From NCBI GenBank assembly GCA_029216955.1, contig JANAVB010015600.1:35416346-35480345 (forward strand): a DNA stretch of 64,000 bases. Reading direction: 5' to 3'. The stretch comes from Iris pallida. Taxonomy: Eukaryota; Streptophyta; Magnoliopsida; Asparagales; Iridaceae. The translations under genes were made by a program, and so were the position numbers. The notes below the pieces were generated by a model that was not told where the DNA came from, did not search any database, and saw only the letters and a list, made by a program, of their open reading frames with translations. This document shows, piece after piece, positions 36,974 through 49,057 of the stretch. Positions within the stretch are counted from its first letter, which is position 1. Every line of letters begins with the position of its first letter.

Positions 36974-38483
36974 CAACTAATTAATACTATTAACTCTTCC
37001 CCAAATTGAAACAGTGAGAGAGAAAGAGAGAGAGTTAGGGAGAGGGGAAAGTAGCGGAGAGAGGGTCTCACCGGAGCGGCTCCGGCGTGGACGCCGACGG
37101 TGGCGCTGTGGAGTACGGAGCGGCTGGGTTCGGCTGGGAGGAGGCGGCACCGGTGGTGGCACGGAGGTGCTAGGCTCGCGGCGTATCCTGCCAACGGCGG
37201 CAGCGGATGGACGATGGGGTCGCCGGATCTGAGGATGTACGCGGTGGCGCGACGCTGAGCCGAGCGCGGCGGAGTTGGCGCTCACGAGGCGGTCGAAAGC
37301 GGGCGAAGGAGGCTGCGATGGCACAAAATTTTGGTGGAGGCGGGAGGAAGAAGGTGTGAAACTGTCTGGTGTTCGGTCGGAGGAAGAGCTCGAGGAAGCT
37401 CACTCCCGACGGTGGGAGGGAGCCATGGCACTCGACGGTGGGAGGGAACCATGGCACTCGGCGGTGGTTCACCGCTGCGCGGCGCACGGAGAGGCGAAGA
37501 GGCTTAGATCGAGGTGCGGAGGAGGGCAGACGTGGTGGATCGGTGACCGGCCTGGCTCGCGCTCGGCGGTCGAACGGGGGACCCTGACGGCTCGGTTCTT
37601 GCTGGCACAGCCGCAGAGCTCGGGGCTCACCTGGCTGTCGTCGGTGGCGACACGGCAAGCCAGGTCTTTGGTGGTCATCGACAAGGTATGTGGTGGCATT
37701 TTTGGTTTAATGTTTATTTATGGTGGCGGCGATGGTTGTGGAGGTGGTAGTAGGATGGTGGTGGTGTCGACGGGTGGTTGCGGTGTAACGCCCCAGAACC
37801 AGAATACTGGAGAGCGGGGGCGTACATAGCCAGCTACGTATATTGAAGTGCAACCCACCTCGCTATACGGTCACGGCTGTCTAGATACATGAGGGTTTAA
37901 CTACAAGCCAACAGTCTCCTATGGTCATGAACAAGCCTATTATCTCAATCTCAAGCAAGCAATAATAGTTACAAGATGTCAAAGCACCAAATATATAATA
38001 GCAAGGCGTCCCATGCATTAGATATTGGATGATCATGAAGCTAGTCGTACAAAATGTCAAGACTAGCAAAAGTTCAGTCATACATGATCAACCCTAGGAT
38101 CTGTCAATCATGTTACAGTCCGTAGGCAGACAGTAAATAAAGGTACAATACGAGCTAACACGTGCTCGCCGACTAAACGGCTCAAAAGAATAATTTTTAC
38201 AATAAAGTGGGAGGATAAAAAGAAACTCACTCGTTGACAGGATTACGCCTGGTGGTCACCATCTGGCTGGAAGACAGGTGGATCCTCTGGTGCTGCTCCG
38301 ATATCTGGCCACACAAAACCAGCTGGGTCAGACCCTAGAAAGAGCAAGTGCCACAAAGGAGGCTTCACTTAGGAACTAAAACCAGCATATCACAATAGAA
38401 TATTAAAGATAAATAATAAATAAAGAACTGATAATAATAGAGATAGCAACAGTAAACTGAGTACGAAAAAACCATTCAAGTAG

Positions 38484-38855
38484 CCAGGTCACAACCCTTA
38501 AACCAAACAAGGACCGGGGTTACAGCCCTTCACCTGAATAGAAACCCGTCTCAAATACTACTGGTACAGTGAAGACAATAAACGAAGAGAGGACACAGAA
38601 CTGCTCTGGGAGCCAGGTTACAACCCTTAAACCAAATAAGGACCGGGGTTGTAACCCTTCACCTGAACAGAACTGGACCCCTGATCTTTATTGCTAAGGC
38701 CAGTATAAATAATTATGGTATTAAGGTAAGGTAAAACATGACGAACATGGCATGGGGTTGAAATAAGACAATAAACGAAGAGAGAACACAGAACTGCTCC
38801 GGAAGCCAGGTTACAACCCTTAAACCAAACAAGGATCGGGGTTGTAACCCTTCGC
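38484..38855. repeat. Inverted-repeat units in B LTR, three copies
   Basis: Each unit has GGTTACAACCC, about 19 bases including AAACCAAACAAGGA, then GGGTTGTAACC, which is a perfect 11 bp inverted repeat in copies two (38616-38656) and three (38809-38849) and imperfect in copy one. The same set is in the 5' LTR near 46659-47032, and one diverged unit is in LTR L near 910-955. Confidence 0.85.
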
Positions 38856-39635
38856 CTGAACAGAACTGGACCCCTGATCGTTATTGTTAAGGCAAGCATC
38901 AATAATCATGTCATCTCACAATCTTGTAGAGGATCAGGATAAGAATAAGCTGGAATAAACTCCATCCAATCAATCACGGCCAATCAAGAGTACGGCTTGA
39001 TACTTTTAATTAACTAGGGTTATCACAGGCCTAGTTACTAGCAAGATGCAATGAGATTATCCCAACAGCCATAAGCCCTGCAGACCATCCGGTTATCCAG
39101 GTCGATTGTCCGTTTATGAAGAATGCAACACGTGACTGTGTGCTGAAAATGTGCCCTACTCGTCGGTAGGCTACAAGTCCACTTGAGCGCCCAGATAACA
39201 GGATTGCCTGTAGCTGGAAAATCTCTTCATGACTACTGAATTATTCTAGTTATTAGCCTTAGTTGAATTCAGTAGGTACCCCTGACCGTGGTATTCAGGG
39301 GTCCCTGTCCTAAACATGATGCAAGACAAGACTGTCTCATTTGTACAAGCACAATCGTCCACGGTATCAAGAGGAGGATTACTAGCATATCGAGATAGCC
39401 GTCGCAACGGTGTTCCAGGTTACATGTCATGTTTACTTGTCAAGAGTGTGCCACGATGGGCCACTATCATGTTCTATCTTTATATTATAATAAATGATAA
39501 AACTTGCATAAAATAGCTAATAACATGCTCTTAAAGCCAAGGAAAAGATCTACCACTTTCATGTTGGAAGTTGGAAGAAATTCTGGCCACAAATTGGCCA
39601 AATAGGACATAAAATAGCCAAAAACAACCAAAATA

Positions 39636-40290
39636 GGCATTATGCGGCACTATGCGGCACCCCCATATGCGGCTCGAATACTATGCAGAACTATACGGCA
39701 CTCTCATATGCGGCTCGGACACTATGTGACACTATACAGCACTCCCATATGCGACTCGGATACTATGCAGTACTATGTGATTCCCTCATACGCGGCTAGG
39801 ATACTACGCAGCACTATACGACACTATGCAGCACTCTCATATGCGGCTCGGACACTATACGATACTATGCAGCATTTTCATATACAGCTCGGATACTATG
39901 CAGTACTATGTAGCACTATACAGCACTATGCGGCATTATGCAGCACTCTCATATGCGGCTCGGATACTATGCGGCACTCTGCGACATTTCCATATATGGC
40001 TCGGATACTATGCAGTACTATGCAGCACTCTCATATGCGACTCGGACATTATGCGACACTATGCGACATTCTCATATGCGACTCGGATACTATGCGACAG
40101 TATACGGCACAATGCAGCACCCTCATATGCGGCTCGGACACTATGCGGTACTATGCAGCATTTCTATATGCGGCTCGGATACTATACGGTACTATGCAGC
40201 ACCCTCATATGCGGCTCGAACACTATGCGACACTATACGGCATTCCCATATGCGGCTCGAACACTATGCGGCACTATACGGCACTATTCA
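39636..40290. repeat. Minisatellite in 3' LTR of B (~655 bp)
   Basis: Variants of CACTATGCGGCACTC joined to TCATATGCGGCTCGGATA (about 33 bp), with extra copies of a shorter CACTATGCGGCA unit. The partner array at 47813-48393 is shorter and accounts for most of the LTR length difference. Unit lengths near a multiple of 3 and no stops keep three plus-strand frames open, giving false ORFs of 126-236 codons. Confidence 0.92.
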
Positions 40291-40946
40291 TCGTCCCTGC
40301 CAGAATCAGTACAGATGAACATAGAAATGGCCAAAAATGCTTTTGGCCATAACTTCCTCAAAACAAGTCGAAATCCAACTTTTCAAAGGTCTATTTTGGG
40401 TAAAATCGAATTCTCTACAACATGGAACAATCAAAACATGAAAATAATAAAGCTTAATAGATCAAAATTCAAGAAAACCAAAAATAATATAAACTTAGAT
40501 ACAAAAAAATATCCATCAAAATGAAAAATGCCAAGTTCTAAAGTATCTTAGAATCTCGCGAGGAAGACAATAGAACAACAAAAATGGAGTTTCTCTATGA
40601 AGAAAGTTGCACTTGCCTAAGCTTCTCTTGGTAGGTGGAGAAGTTAAGAGGAAGAAGATGAAGAAATAAATGAAGAGTAAAGATGAGAGAGAAAGGGGGT
40701 TGGATTTTAAATGATGATGGTGGTGGTATGTAGGAGTTTTCTTTTGGTTCATGATGAACCCAAAAGCAAACCAAACCAAGCTAAACTGAACCAAGCTAAG
40801 CCATAACCAATGAAATGCCAAAATAACCATGCCAATGCAACATGCTAAAAATAAAATCATGACTAGCTAACCATGACTAATAAAAATACGGACCCGAAAT
40901 ATGTATACGTATACGAAAATACGTAATACAAATTTCGAGGATGACA

Positions 40947-40990
40947 ACTCTACCCACCTTAAAAGAATTCCGTCCTCGAAATTTAATTAA
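40947..40990 (-). other. Polypurine tract region of element B (minus strand)
   Basis: On the minus strand: AAATTTCGAGGACGGAATTC then TTTTAAGGTGGGTAGAGT directly before the LTR start TGTCATCC. It is the best preserved copy of this signature in the window. Confidence 0.92.
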
Positions 40991-41112
40991 AGAAGCTAGA
41001 GGTGTCGGGACAAGTTACACTATCAGATGCAATCTACAGCTAAGCAATCAATCAAGCAATCAAATATGCAAGCAAGGATTCGAAGTGTAAGGCATAAAAA
41101 AGACTTTATACA

Positions 41113-44100
41113 TCACGAGTCAAACAAGTCAGGATACCGCGATCGGATATCATCCTCACGCTCCCATGTTGACTCTCCCAAAGAGTGATGACCCCAAACA
41201 ACACGAACTAAACTGATAGTCTTGTTCTTGAGGATCTTCTCTCTTCGGTCCAATATGGACACGGGCCTCTCCTCATACGAAAGGTTGGTACCAACAACCA
41301 ATTCTGAATGATCTAGGATATGGCTCGGGTCCGGGATATACCGTCGCAGTTGGGATACATGGAATACGTCATGCACCTCACGTAGCGATGGTGGAAGAGC
41401 GAGACGATAGGATACATCTCCTACTCGCTCCAGAATATCAAATGGCCCTATATACCTAGGACTAAGCTTTCCTCGCACACCGAAACGAATGACGCCATGG
41501 TTAGGCGAAATCCTCAGGAATACATGGTCGCCGATAGAAAACTCAAGAGGGCGCCGATGAGAATCGGCCCAATGACGTTGGCGATCTTGGACAACTCGAA
41601 GATGATCTCTGACTCATCTGACCACCTCAACGGTCTGAGCAATCATTTCTGGATCGAGCATCTGCCTCTCTCCGACATCGTCCCATGTTAGCGGGGATCG
41701 GCACTTCCTACCATACAGTACCTCGAACGGTGCCATCTGGATACTAGCTTGGAAACTGTTATTATACGAAAACTCTACCAGGTGCAGGTAATCTTTCCAC
41801 GAACCACCAAAGTCGAGTGTACAAGATCTTAACATGTCTTCCAAGGTTTGTATGGTATGCTCTAACTGACCATCTGTCTGTGGGTGATAAGCTGAGCTGA
41901 ACTGGAGGCGAGTCTCCAAACTCTCTTGCAGGCTACGCCAAAAGTATGACGTAAATCTGGAATCTTTGTCCGAGGTGATAATGACTGGTACACCGTGCAA
42001 TCTGACAATCTGCCGGAGATACATCTCCGCTAGCTGAGCCGTCGACTAACCAACTCTGAACGGAAGAAAGTGAGCCACCTTCGTGAGCCTATCCATAATA
42101 ACCCAAATAGCACCCCTGCCTGCCGGGGATCTAGGTAATCCAGTCACGAAATCCATGGTTATGTGCTCCCATTTTCACTCTGGAATCGGCAATGGTTGAA
42201 GTAGTCCAGCTGGTCTCTGATGTTCAGCCTTAACTTGTTGGCAGACTAAACAACGAGAGACAAACCGGGCTATCTCCCTTTTCATGCCATTCTACCAAAA
42301 GTGTTGGCGGATATCACGGTACATCTTTGTGCCACCGGAATGAATGAAATACTGCGAACTGTGGGCCTCTGTCATGACCTCATGTCTGATATCTCCACTG
42401 GGTACACAAAGACGCTTACCATGTCGAAGTGTACCGTCTTTATGAATGCATAACTCTGGTCTTCGTCCTGCCTCACACTCTGCTCTGAGCCGCTGAAGCT
42501 TGGAATCTGCCGACTGCGTCATCCGGATCCTCTCGACTATGCTGGACTGAACCTGCATACTGGCCATCAATGCCACATTGGTAGGAAGGACAACTTCTAT
42601 TCCCATCTTCTAAAGATCGACTAATAACTCCGGCTGCGCTGTGAGAAAATAAACTCCAGCTCTCCTGCTTAATGCATCTGCAACAACGTTGGCCTTCCCA
42701 GGATGATACTGCAAGTTGATGTCATAATCCACAAGCAGCTCTAGCCATCTCCTCTGACGCATGTTGAGATCCTTCTGGGTGAACACATACTTCAGACTCT
42801 TGTGGTCGGTGAAAATCTCTATCCTATCTCCATACAAGTAGTGCCTCCAAAGCTTAAGTACAAATACTACTGCTGCCAGCTCCAAGTCATGGGTTGGGTA
42901 ATTCCTCTCATGATCACGAAGTTGTCGTGATGCATAAGCTATTACCTTTCCATGCTGCATCAGAACACATCCTAAATCTCTTCCCGAAGTATCACAATAT
43001 ACTGAGAATCCTCCGGTTCCATCTGGAAGCGTGAGAATAGGAGCCGTCATGAAGGCTCGCTTCAACCTCTCAAAAGAATCCTGGCACTCTGCTGTCCAAG
43101 CAAACTGTACATCCTTGCGGTTCAACTGGGTCAATGGCGCTGAAGTTCGAGCAAAGTCTGAAACAAATCGCTGGTAGTAGCTGGCCAAGCCAAGAAAACT
43201 GCGAATTTCTGCCACTGTGCTAGGTACCCGGCCACGTTTCAATGGCCACGATCTTCGGGGATCCACTTCAACTCCTCCTCGAATGATGATATGACCCAAG
43301 TACGAAATACGATCGAGCCAGAACTCGTATTTACTGAACTTGGCATACAATCGGTGCTCTCTGAGAATCTGAAGAACCACACGGAGATGCTGCTCATGCT
43401 CCGCCTCACTCTTGCGGTAGACTAGGATGTCGTCTAGGAATACAATCACGAACTGATCCAAATAAGGCATAAAGATACGATTCATGAGGTCCATGAATAC
43501 TGTCGGCGCATTGGTTGCTCTAAATGGCATCACAAGGAACTCTCAATGCCCATATCTCGACCTAAAAGCTGTCTTCGGGATGTCCTGCTCTCTGACTTTG
43601 ATCTGATGGTATCCTGACCGCAAGTCGATCTTCGAGAATACTGCTGCCCCTTTGAGTTGATCAAACAAGTCATCTATCCTCGGGAGAGGGTATCTGTTCT
43701 TGATTGTCACTGAGTTCAAGGTACGATAATCTACACATAATCTGGACGTACCATCCTTCTTTTTCATAAGAAGCATCGGGGCTCCCCAAGGCGATCCACT
43801 AGCACGAATGAATCCCTTGGTTCTGAGTTCTTCAATCATCTTGTATAATATCTCTAGCTCTGACGGCGCCATCCTGTAGACTCTCTCTGATACTGGGGCT
43901 ATCCCGGGAATCAAGTCGATGGTAAACTCGATCTCTCGCTCTGGCGGCATCCCTGGAAGCTCTTCTGGGAAAACATCTGAAAACTCTTCGACTATCCGAG
44001 GTAACTGTACTACTGCTACTTCCATCCGTAACACTGGAGGAGAAGGTTCAACTTCGCCTCGGGAGAAGGAAAACTCCGGCTCGCCTGGAATGCTAAAAAT

Positions 44101-45837
44101 AACCCTGCCAATGTGGCAGTCTATCCAAGCATACTGGTCCCTCAACCAATCCATCCCTAAGACCACATCATAATCGGCCATCAGGAACTCTATCAATCTA
44201 GCGGAGAATTCTCTACCGCTAACTACGATCCGACACGAGGAAAACACTCTATCTACTCCCACAAGTCCGTTACCAGTAAGTATATTGAGCCTTACTGACA
44301 ATGACTCGGGCTCCAGTCCTATCCGTGTCACGAATCGTACAGACATAAATAAATGCGATGCACCAGAGTCAAATAATACTAAAGCTGGAAAGGTGTTGAC
44401 GAGAATAGTACCTGCCACTACCTCTCCTGGTGCTAATCCTTCTTCTCCTATAGCCAAGGCCAGCACTTGACCATGTCCTCTGGGTACGGGTCCCCTCTGC
44501 TGAAAATTTTTCTGCCTGCTCTGGATCAGGGCTTGGGCTTGGGCATACTGCTGCGGTCTCTGCTGCTGGAATGCATGGACCTGCGTCGGCAATGGCCTCG
44601 GAAACGGATACTGTAGCTGGTGCTGCTGCTGGACTGGTGCTGGTCCTCTAACTGAACGACTAGAGAAGGCCGATGAACTCCTCCTGTTCGGGCAGTTCCC
44701 AACCCTGTGGTCCGGGACACCATAAACTAAGCACAAACTCTGTGCTCTGCGACACTCTGATACCACATGCCCTGGCTTCCCGCAGTGTGAACATCCCACT
44801 GCGGAAGACTGCTTCTGCTTCTGCTGCTGAGGGTGCGTCGGGGTGGAATACTGAACCGACGTCACTGAGGCCGCCCGCCTCGGAGCTCCAATGGTCAAAG
44901 CCCTGGCTGTCGGGGCTGGGGCTGACGACTGGTTTATCTGGCTATGGGATCGCTTCCGACCTCCGGTCCTATCCACGATCCTCTGGGAGGTATACTCATG
45001 CCTCCGGGCTGCTCTCAACACTGCATCAAAAGTCTGATGCTCAAACTGCTCTACCGCCATTAAAATCTTCAGGTGGAGCCCCTGCTGGAACCGCTGGGCT
45101 CTATCGAACTCGGTCGCCACCAAGGTGGGAGCAAACCGACTAAGCCTGGAGAACTCGGTCGTATATCCATCGACCGTCCTGCCCATCTGCTTTAGATTGG
45201 TAAACCTCATCTGTAGATCGTACCGAGCTACAGCATCGAAGTACTTGGTCTGGAATCTTTCTCGGAATACTGCCCACGCAACATGTGCTACTAATCCAAC
45301 GGCCTGTGCCGCCCACCAGCTGCAGGCAAGATCCAATAACTGTAGGCGTACTATCGCCACCTTCTCGTTCTCTGGAGTCCTGGCTGCTTCTAGAATCACC
45401 TCTGTGTCCTGAAGCCATGCATCTGCAGCGATCGCATCTTTACTGCCGTCGAAGAAGGGAGGGTTCAAGCACTTGAAGCTGTTGGCCGCGCTATTACCCT
45501 GATAACGTCCTCTGGTCAAAGCGTCTGCCATCGCCTGGTACAAGGCATCTCCTCGTCGATCCTGAGAGGCTAATAGTGACCTGATGAGACCCACCAAAGT
45601 GCCATCATCAGGCTCTGCAGGCTGGACGGGCTGAACTGGTGGCTCTCCTCCAGTAGGCATGACTCTGGAGGCTACTCCTAAATGTTGGGCTTGATCTACG
45701 GGTTGCTGCTGGTTCACAGGAGGTGCTCCGTCTTGCTGATCGGCAGGTCCAGGAACAATGTCGCTGAAGAAGATGACATAGGAAATAATAAGGAAGGACC
45801 AGGATAGATCAAAGATGCAAGCATGTGACCAAGTCAA
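41113..45837 (-). pseudogene. gag-pol polyprotein of element B with six in-frame stops
   Basis: One reading frame from 45837 down to 41113 (about 1575 codons) without a frameshift. Stops are at 43543-43545 (TGA), 42610-42612 (TAG), 42292-42294 (TAG), 42175-42177 (TGA), 42046-42048 (TAG) and 41614-41616 (TGA). Domains in the first 764 codons: hydrophobic leader probably not translated (real start perhaps Met60), capsid region about 120-280, CCHC knuckle [14 protein letters not shown] (349-362) and a second with its second Cys replaced (369-382), protease LFDSGASH with D490, and the RT palm beginning at about 650 ([13 protein letters not shown] at 734). After the first stop come the RT active site VFLDDILVY, RNase H, integrase HHCC, the D-D-E core ([21 protein letters not shown]) and a chromodomain-like end (YEERPVSILDR ... 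WEREDDI). At 42292 and 42175 conserved Trp codons became stops, and at 41614 probably an Arg codon, all by single transitions. Not able to make full-length protein. Confidence 0.95.
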
Positions 45838-45931
45838 GATTTTCAGAGATCAAGAGGATACGAGCAGAGATCAAGGGAGAGTACTGATTGAGACATCTAT
45901 TCGGTAAACCCTCACATATCTTGATTTACAA

Positions 45932-45949
45932 GACCTGTATGGGCCACCA
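45932..45949 (-). other. Candidate non-standard primer binding site of element B
   Basis: On the minus strand TGGTGGCCCATACAGGTC, 9 bases after the 5' LTR end. One base differs from the element A site. The first bases after the LTR (TGGTTTTAG) do not extend as an iMet site. Confidence 0.5.
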
Positions 45950-45958
45950 CTAAAACCA

Positions 45959-48900
45959 TGTAACGCCCCAGAACCATAATACTGGAGAGCGCGGGCGTAC
46001 ATAGCCAGCTACGTATATTGAAGTGCAACCCACCTCGCTATACGGTCACGGCTGTCTAGATACATGAGGGTTTAACTACAAGCCAACAGTCTCCTATGGT
46101 CATGAACAAGCCTATTGTCTCAATCTCAAGCAAGCAATAATAGTTACAAGATGTCAGAGCACCAAATATATAATAGCAAGGCGTCCCATACATTATATAT
46201 TGGATGATCATGAAGCTAGTCGTACAAAATGTCAAGACTAGCAAGCGTTCAGTCATACATGATCAACCCTAGGATCTGTCAATCATGTTACAGCCCGTAG
46301 GCAGACAATAAATAAAGGTGCAATACGAGCTAACACGTGCTCGCCGACTAAACGTCTCAAAAGAATAATTTTTACAATAAAGTGGAAGGACAAAAAGAAA
46401 CCCACTCGTTGCCAGGGTTACGTCGGGTGGTCACCATCTGGCTGGAAGACAGGTGGATCCTCTGGTGCTGTTCCGATATCTGGCCACACAAAACTAGCTG
46501 GGTCAGACCCCAGAAAGAGCAAGTGCCACAAAGGAGGCTTCACTTAGGAACTAAAACCAGCATATCACAATAGAATATTAAAGATAAATAATAAATAAAG
46601 AACTGATAATAATAGAGATAGCAACAGTAAACTGAGTACGAAAAAACCATTCAAGTAGCCAGGTCACAACCCTTAAACCAAACAAGGACCGGGGTTGCAG
46701 CCCTTCACCTGAATAAAAACCCGTCTTAAATACTATTGGTACAGTGATGACAATAAACGAAGAGAGGACACAGAACTGCTCCGGGAGCCAGGTTACAACC
46801 CTTAAACCAAACAAGGATCGGGGTTGTAACCCTTCGCCTGAACAGAACTGGACCCCTGATCTTTATTGCTAAGGCCAGTATAAATAATCATGGTACTAAG
46901 GTAAGGTAAAACATGACGAACATGGCATGGGGTTGAAATAAGACAATAAATGAAGAGAGAACACAGAACTGCTCTGGGAGCCAGGTTATAACCCTTAAAC
47001 CAAACAAGGATCGGGGTTGTAACCCTTCGCCTGAACAGAACTGGACCCCCGATCGTTATTGTTAAGGTAAGCATCAATAATCATGTCATGTCACAATCTT
47101 GCACAGGATCAGGATAAGACTAAGCTGGAATAAACTCCATCCAATCAATCACGGCCAATCAAGAGTACGGCTTTATACTTTTAACTAACTAGGGTTATCA
47201 CAGGCCTAGTTACTAGCAAGATACAATGAGATTATCCCAACAGCCATAAGCCCTGCAGACCATCCGGTTATCCAGGTCGAATGTCCGTTTATGAAGAATG
47301 CAACACGTGACTGTGTGCTGAAAATGTGCCCTACTCGTCGGTAGGCTACAAGTCCACTTGAGCGCCCAGATAACGGAATTGTCTGTAGCTGGGAAATCTC
47401 TTCATGACTACTGGATTATTCTAGTTATTAGCCTTAGTTGAATTCAGTAGGTACCCCTGACCGTGGTATTCAGGGGTCCCTGTCCTAGACATGATGCAAG
47501 ACAAGACTGGTTCATTTGTACAAGCATAATCGTCCACGGTATCAAGAGAAGGATTACTAGCATGTCGAGATAGCCGTCGCAACGGCGTTCCAGATTACAT
47601 GTCTTGTTTACTTGTCAAGAGTGCGCCACGACGGACCACTATCATGTTCTATCCTTACATTATAATAAATAAGAAAACTTGCATAAAATAGCTAATAACA
47701 TGCTCTTAAAGTCAAGGAAAAGATCTACCACTTTCATGTTGGGAGTTGGAAGAAATTCTGGCCACAAATTGGTCAAATAGGGCATAAAATAGCCTAAAAC
47801 AGCCAAAATAGGCACTATACGGCACTATTCAGCACTATGCGGCACCCCCATATGCGGCTCGGATACTATGCAGTACTATGCGGCACTCCTATATGCGGCT
47901 CGGACACTATACGGCACTATACAGCACTCCCATATGCGACTCGGATACTATGCAGCACTATGTGATACTATGCAGCACCCTCATATTCGACTCGAATATT
48001 ATGCAGCACTATGCGGCACTATGCAGCACTCTCATATGCGGCTCGGACACTATGCGGCACTATGCGACATTCTCATATGCGGCTCGGATACTATGCAGCA
48101 TTATACGGCACTATGCAGCACTCTCATATGCGACTCGGACACTATACGGCACTATACGTCATTCCCATATGCGGCTCGAATACTATGCAGCACTATGCGG
48201 TACTATGCAGCACCCTCATATGCGGCTCGGACACTATGCGGCTCTATACGACATTCCCATATGTGGCTCGGATACTATGCAGCACTATGCGGTACTATAC
48301 AGCACCCTCATATGCGGCTCGGACACTATACGACACTATGCGGCATTTCTATATGCAGCTCGGACACTATGCGGCACTATGCGGCACTATTTATCGTCCC
48401 TGCCAGAATCAACACAGATGAACATAGAAATGACCAAAAATGTTTTTGGCCATAATTTTCTCAAAATAAGTCGAAATCTAACTTTTCAAAGGTCTATTTT
48501 GGGTAAAATCGAATTCTCTACAATATGAAACAATCAAAACATAAAAATAATGAAGTTTAATAGATCAAAATCCAAGAAAACCGAAAATAATATAAACTTA
48601 GATCTACAAGAAAATATCCATCAAAATAAAAAATGCCAAGTTCTAAAGTATCTTAGAATCTCGCGAGGAAGACAATAGAACAACAAAAATGGAGTTTCTC
48701 CATGAAGCAAGTTGCACTTGCCTAAGCTTCTCTTGGTAGGTAGAGAAATTAAGAGGAATAAGATGAAAAAATAAATGAAGAATAAAGATGAGAGAGAAAG
48801 GGGGTTGGGTTTTAAATGATGATGGTGGTGGTAGGTAGGGGTTTTCTTTTGGTTCATGATGAACCCAAAAGCAATGCAAACCAAGCTAAACCGAACCAAG

Positions 48901-49052
48901 CTAAGCCATAACCAATAAAATGCCAAAATAACCATGCCAATGCAACATGCTAAAAATAAAATCATGACTAGCTAACCATGACTAATAAAAATACGGACCC
49001 GAAATATGTATACGTATACGAAAATACGTAACACGGATTTTAAGGGTGACAT
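45959..49052 (-). repeat. 5' LTR of element B, 3094 bp
   Basis: Collinear with 37784-40946; 69 bp shorter, largely because of the minisatellite. Confidence 0.95.
47813..48393. repeat. Minisatellite in 5' LTR of B (~580 bp)
   Basis: Partner of 39636-40290 with a different copy number and variant order. Confidence 0.92.
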
Positions 49053-49057
49053 GCGGT

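Larger units (their letters stand above)
35072..37778 (-). repeat. 5' LTR of element A (A3), segment before element B
   Basis: Starts TGTAACGCCCCAG and is collinear with A2 up to the GC-rich part. It has the MITE empty site (35448-35455), the minisatellite (35613-35719) and the (TAA)n tract. Interrupted by element B after GGTGGT, with duplication TGCGG at 37779-37783, and resumes at 49058. Confidence 0.93.
37784..40946 (-). repeat. 3' LTR of element B, 3163 bp
   Basis: TGTAACGCCCCAGAACC to GAGGATGACA on the plus strand. It contains the hairpin-forming repeats (38484-38855) and the minisatellite (39636-40290). The partner is 45959-49052. Confidence 0.95.
37784..49052 (-). mobile_element. Ty3/gypsy chromovirus-like retrotransposon B (Tekay/Del type), complete but mutated
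   Basis: 11,269 bp, TG...CA ends, flanked by TGCGG (37779-37783 and 49053-49057). The uninterrupted A2 LTR shows the target as GGCTGCGGTGGTCGTC. Parts: 3' LTR 37784-40946, polypurine tract, gag-pol 41113-45837, candidate primer site, 5' LTR 45959-49052. The LTRs differ by about 3-4% over the first ~480 bp by eye. The C-terminal chromodomain-like region after the integrase and the gene order protease, RT, RNase H, integrase place it among chromoviruses, best fit Tekay/Del. It is the one element in the window that once encoded a full set of proteins and might have served non-autonomous A. Confidence 0.95.

Noticed and set aside
39642..40524. Plus-strand ORFs of 126-236 codons (and the matching set at 47868-48528) as repeat-protein genes
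   Set aside because: They follow the minisatellite exactly, occur in three frames and on the strand opposite to the element; no codon bias or start context.
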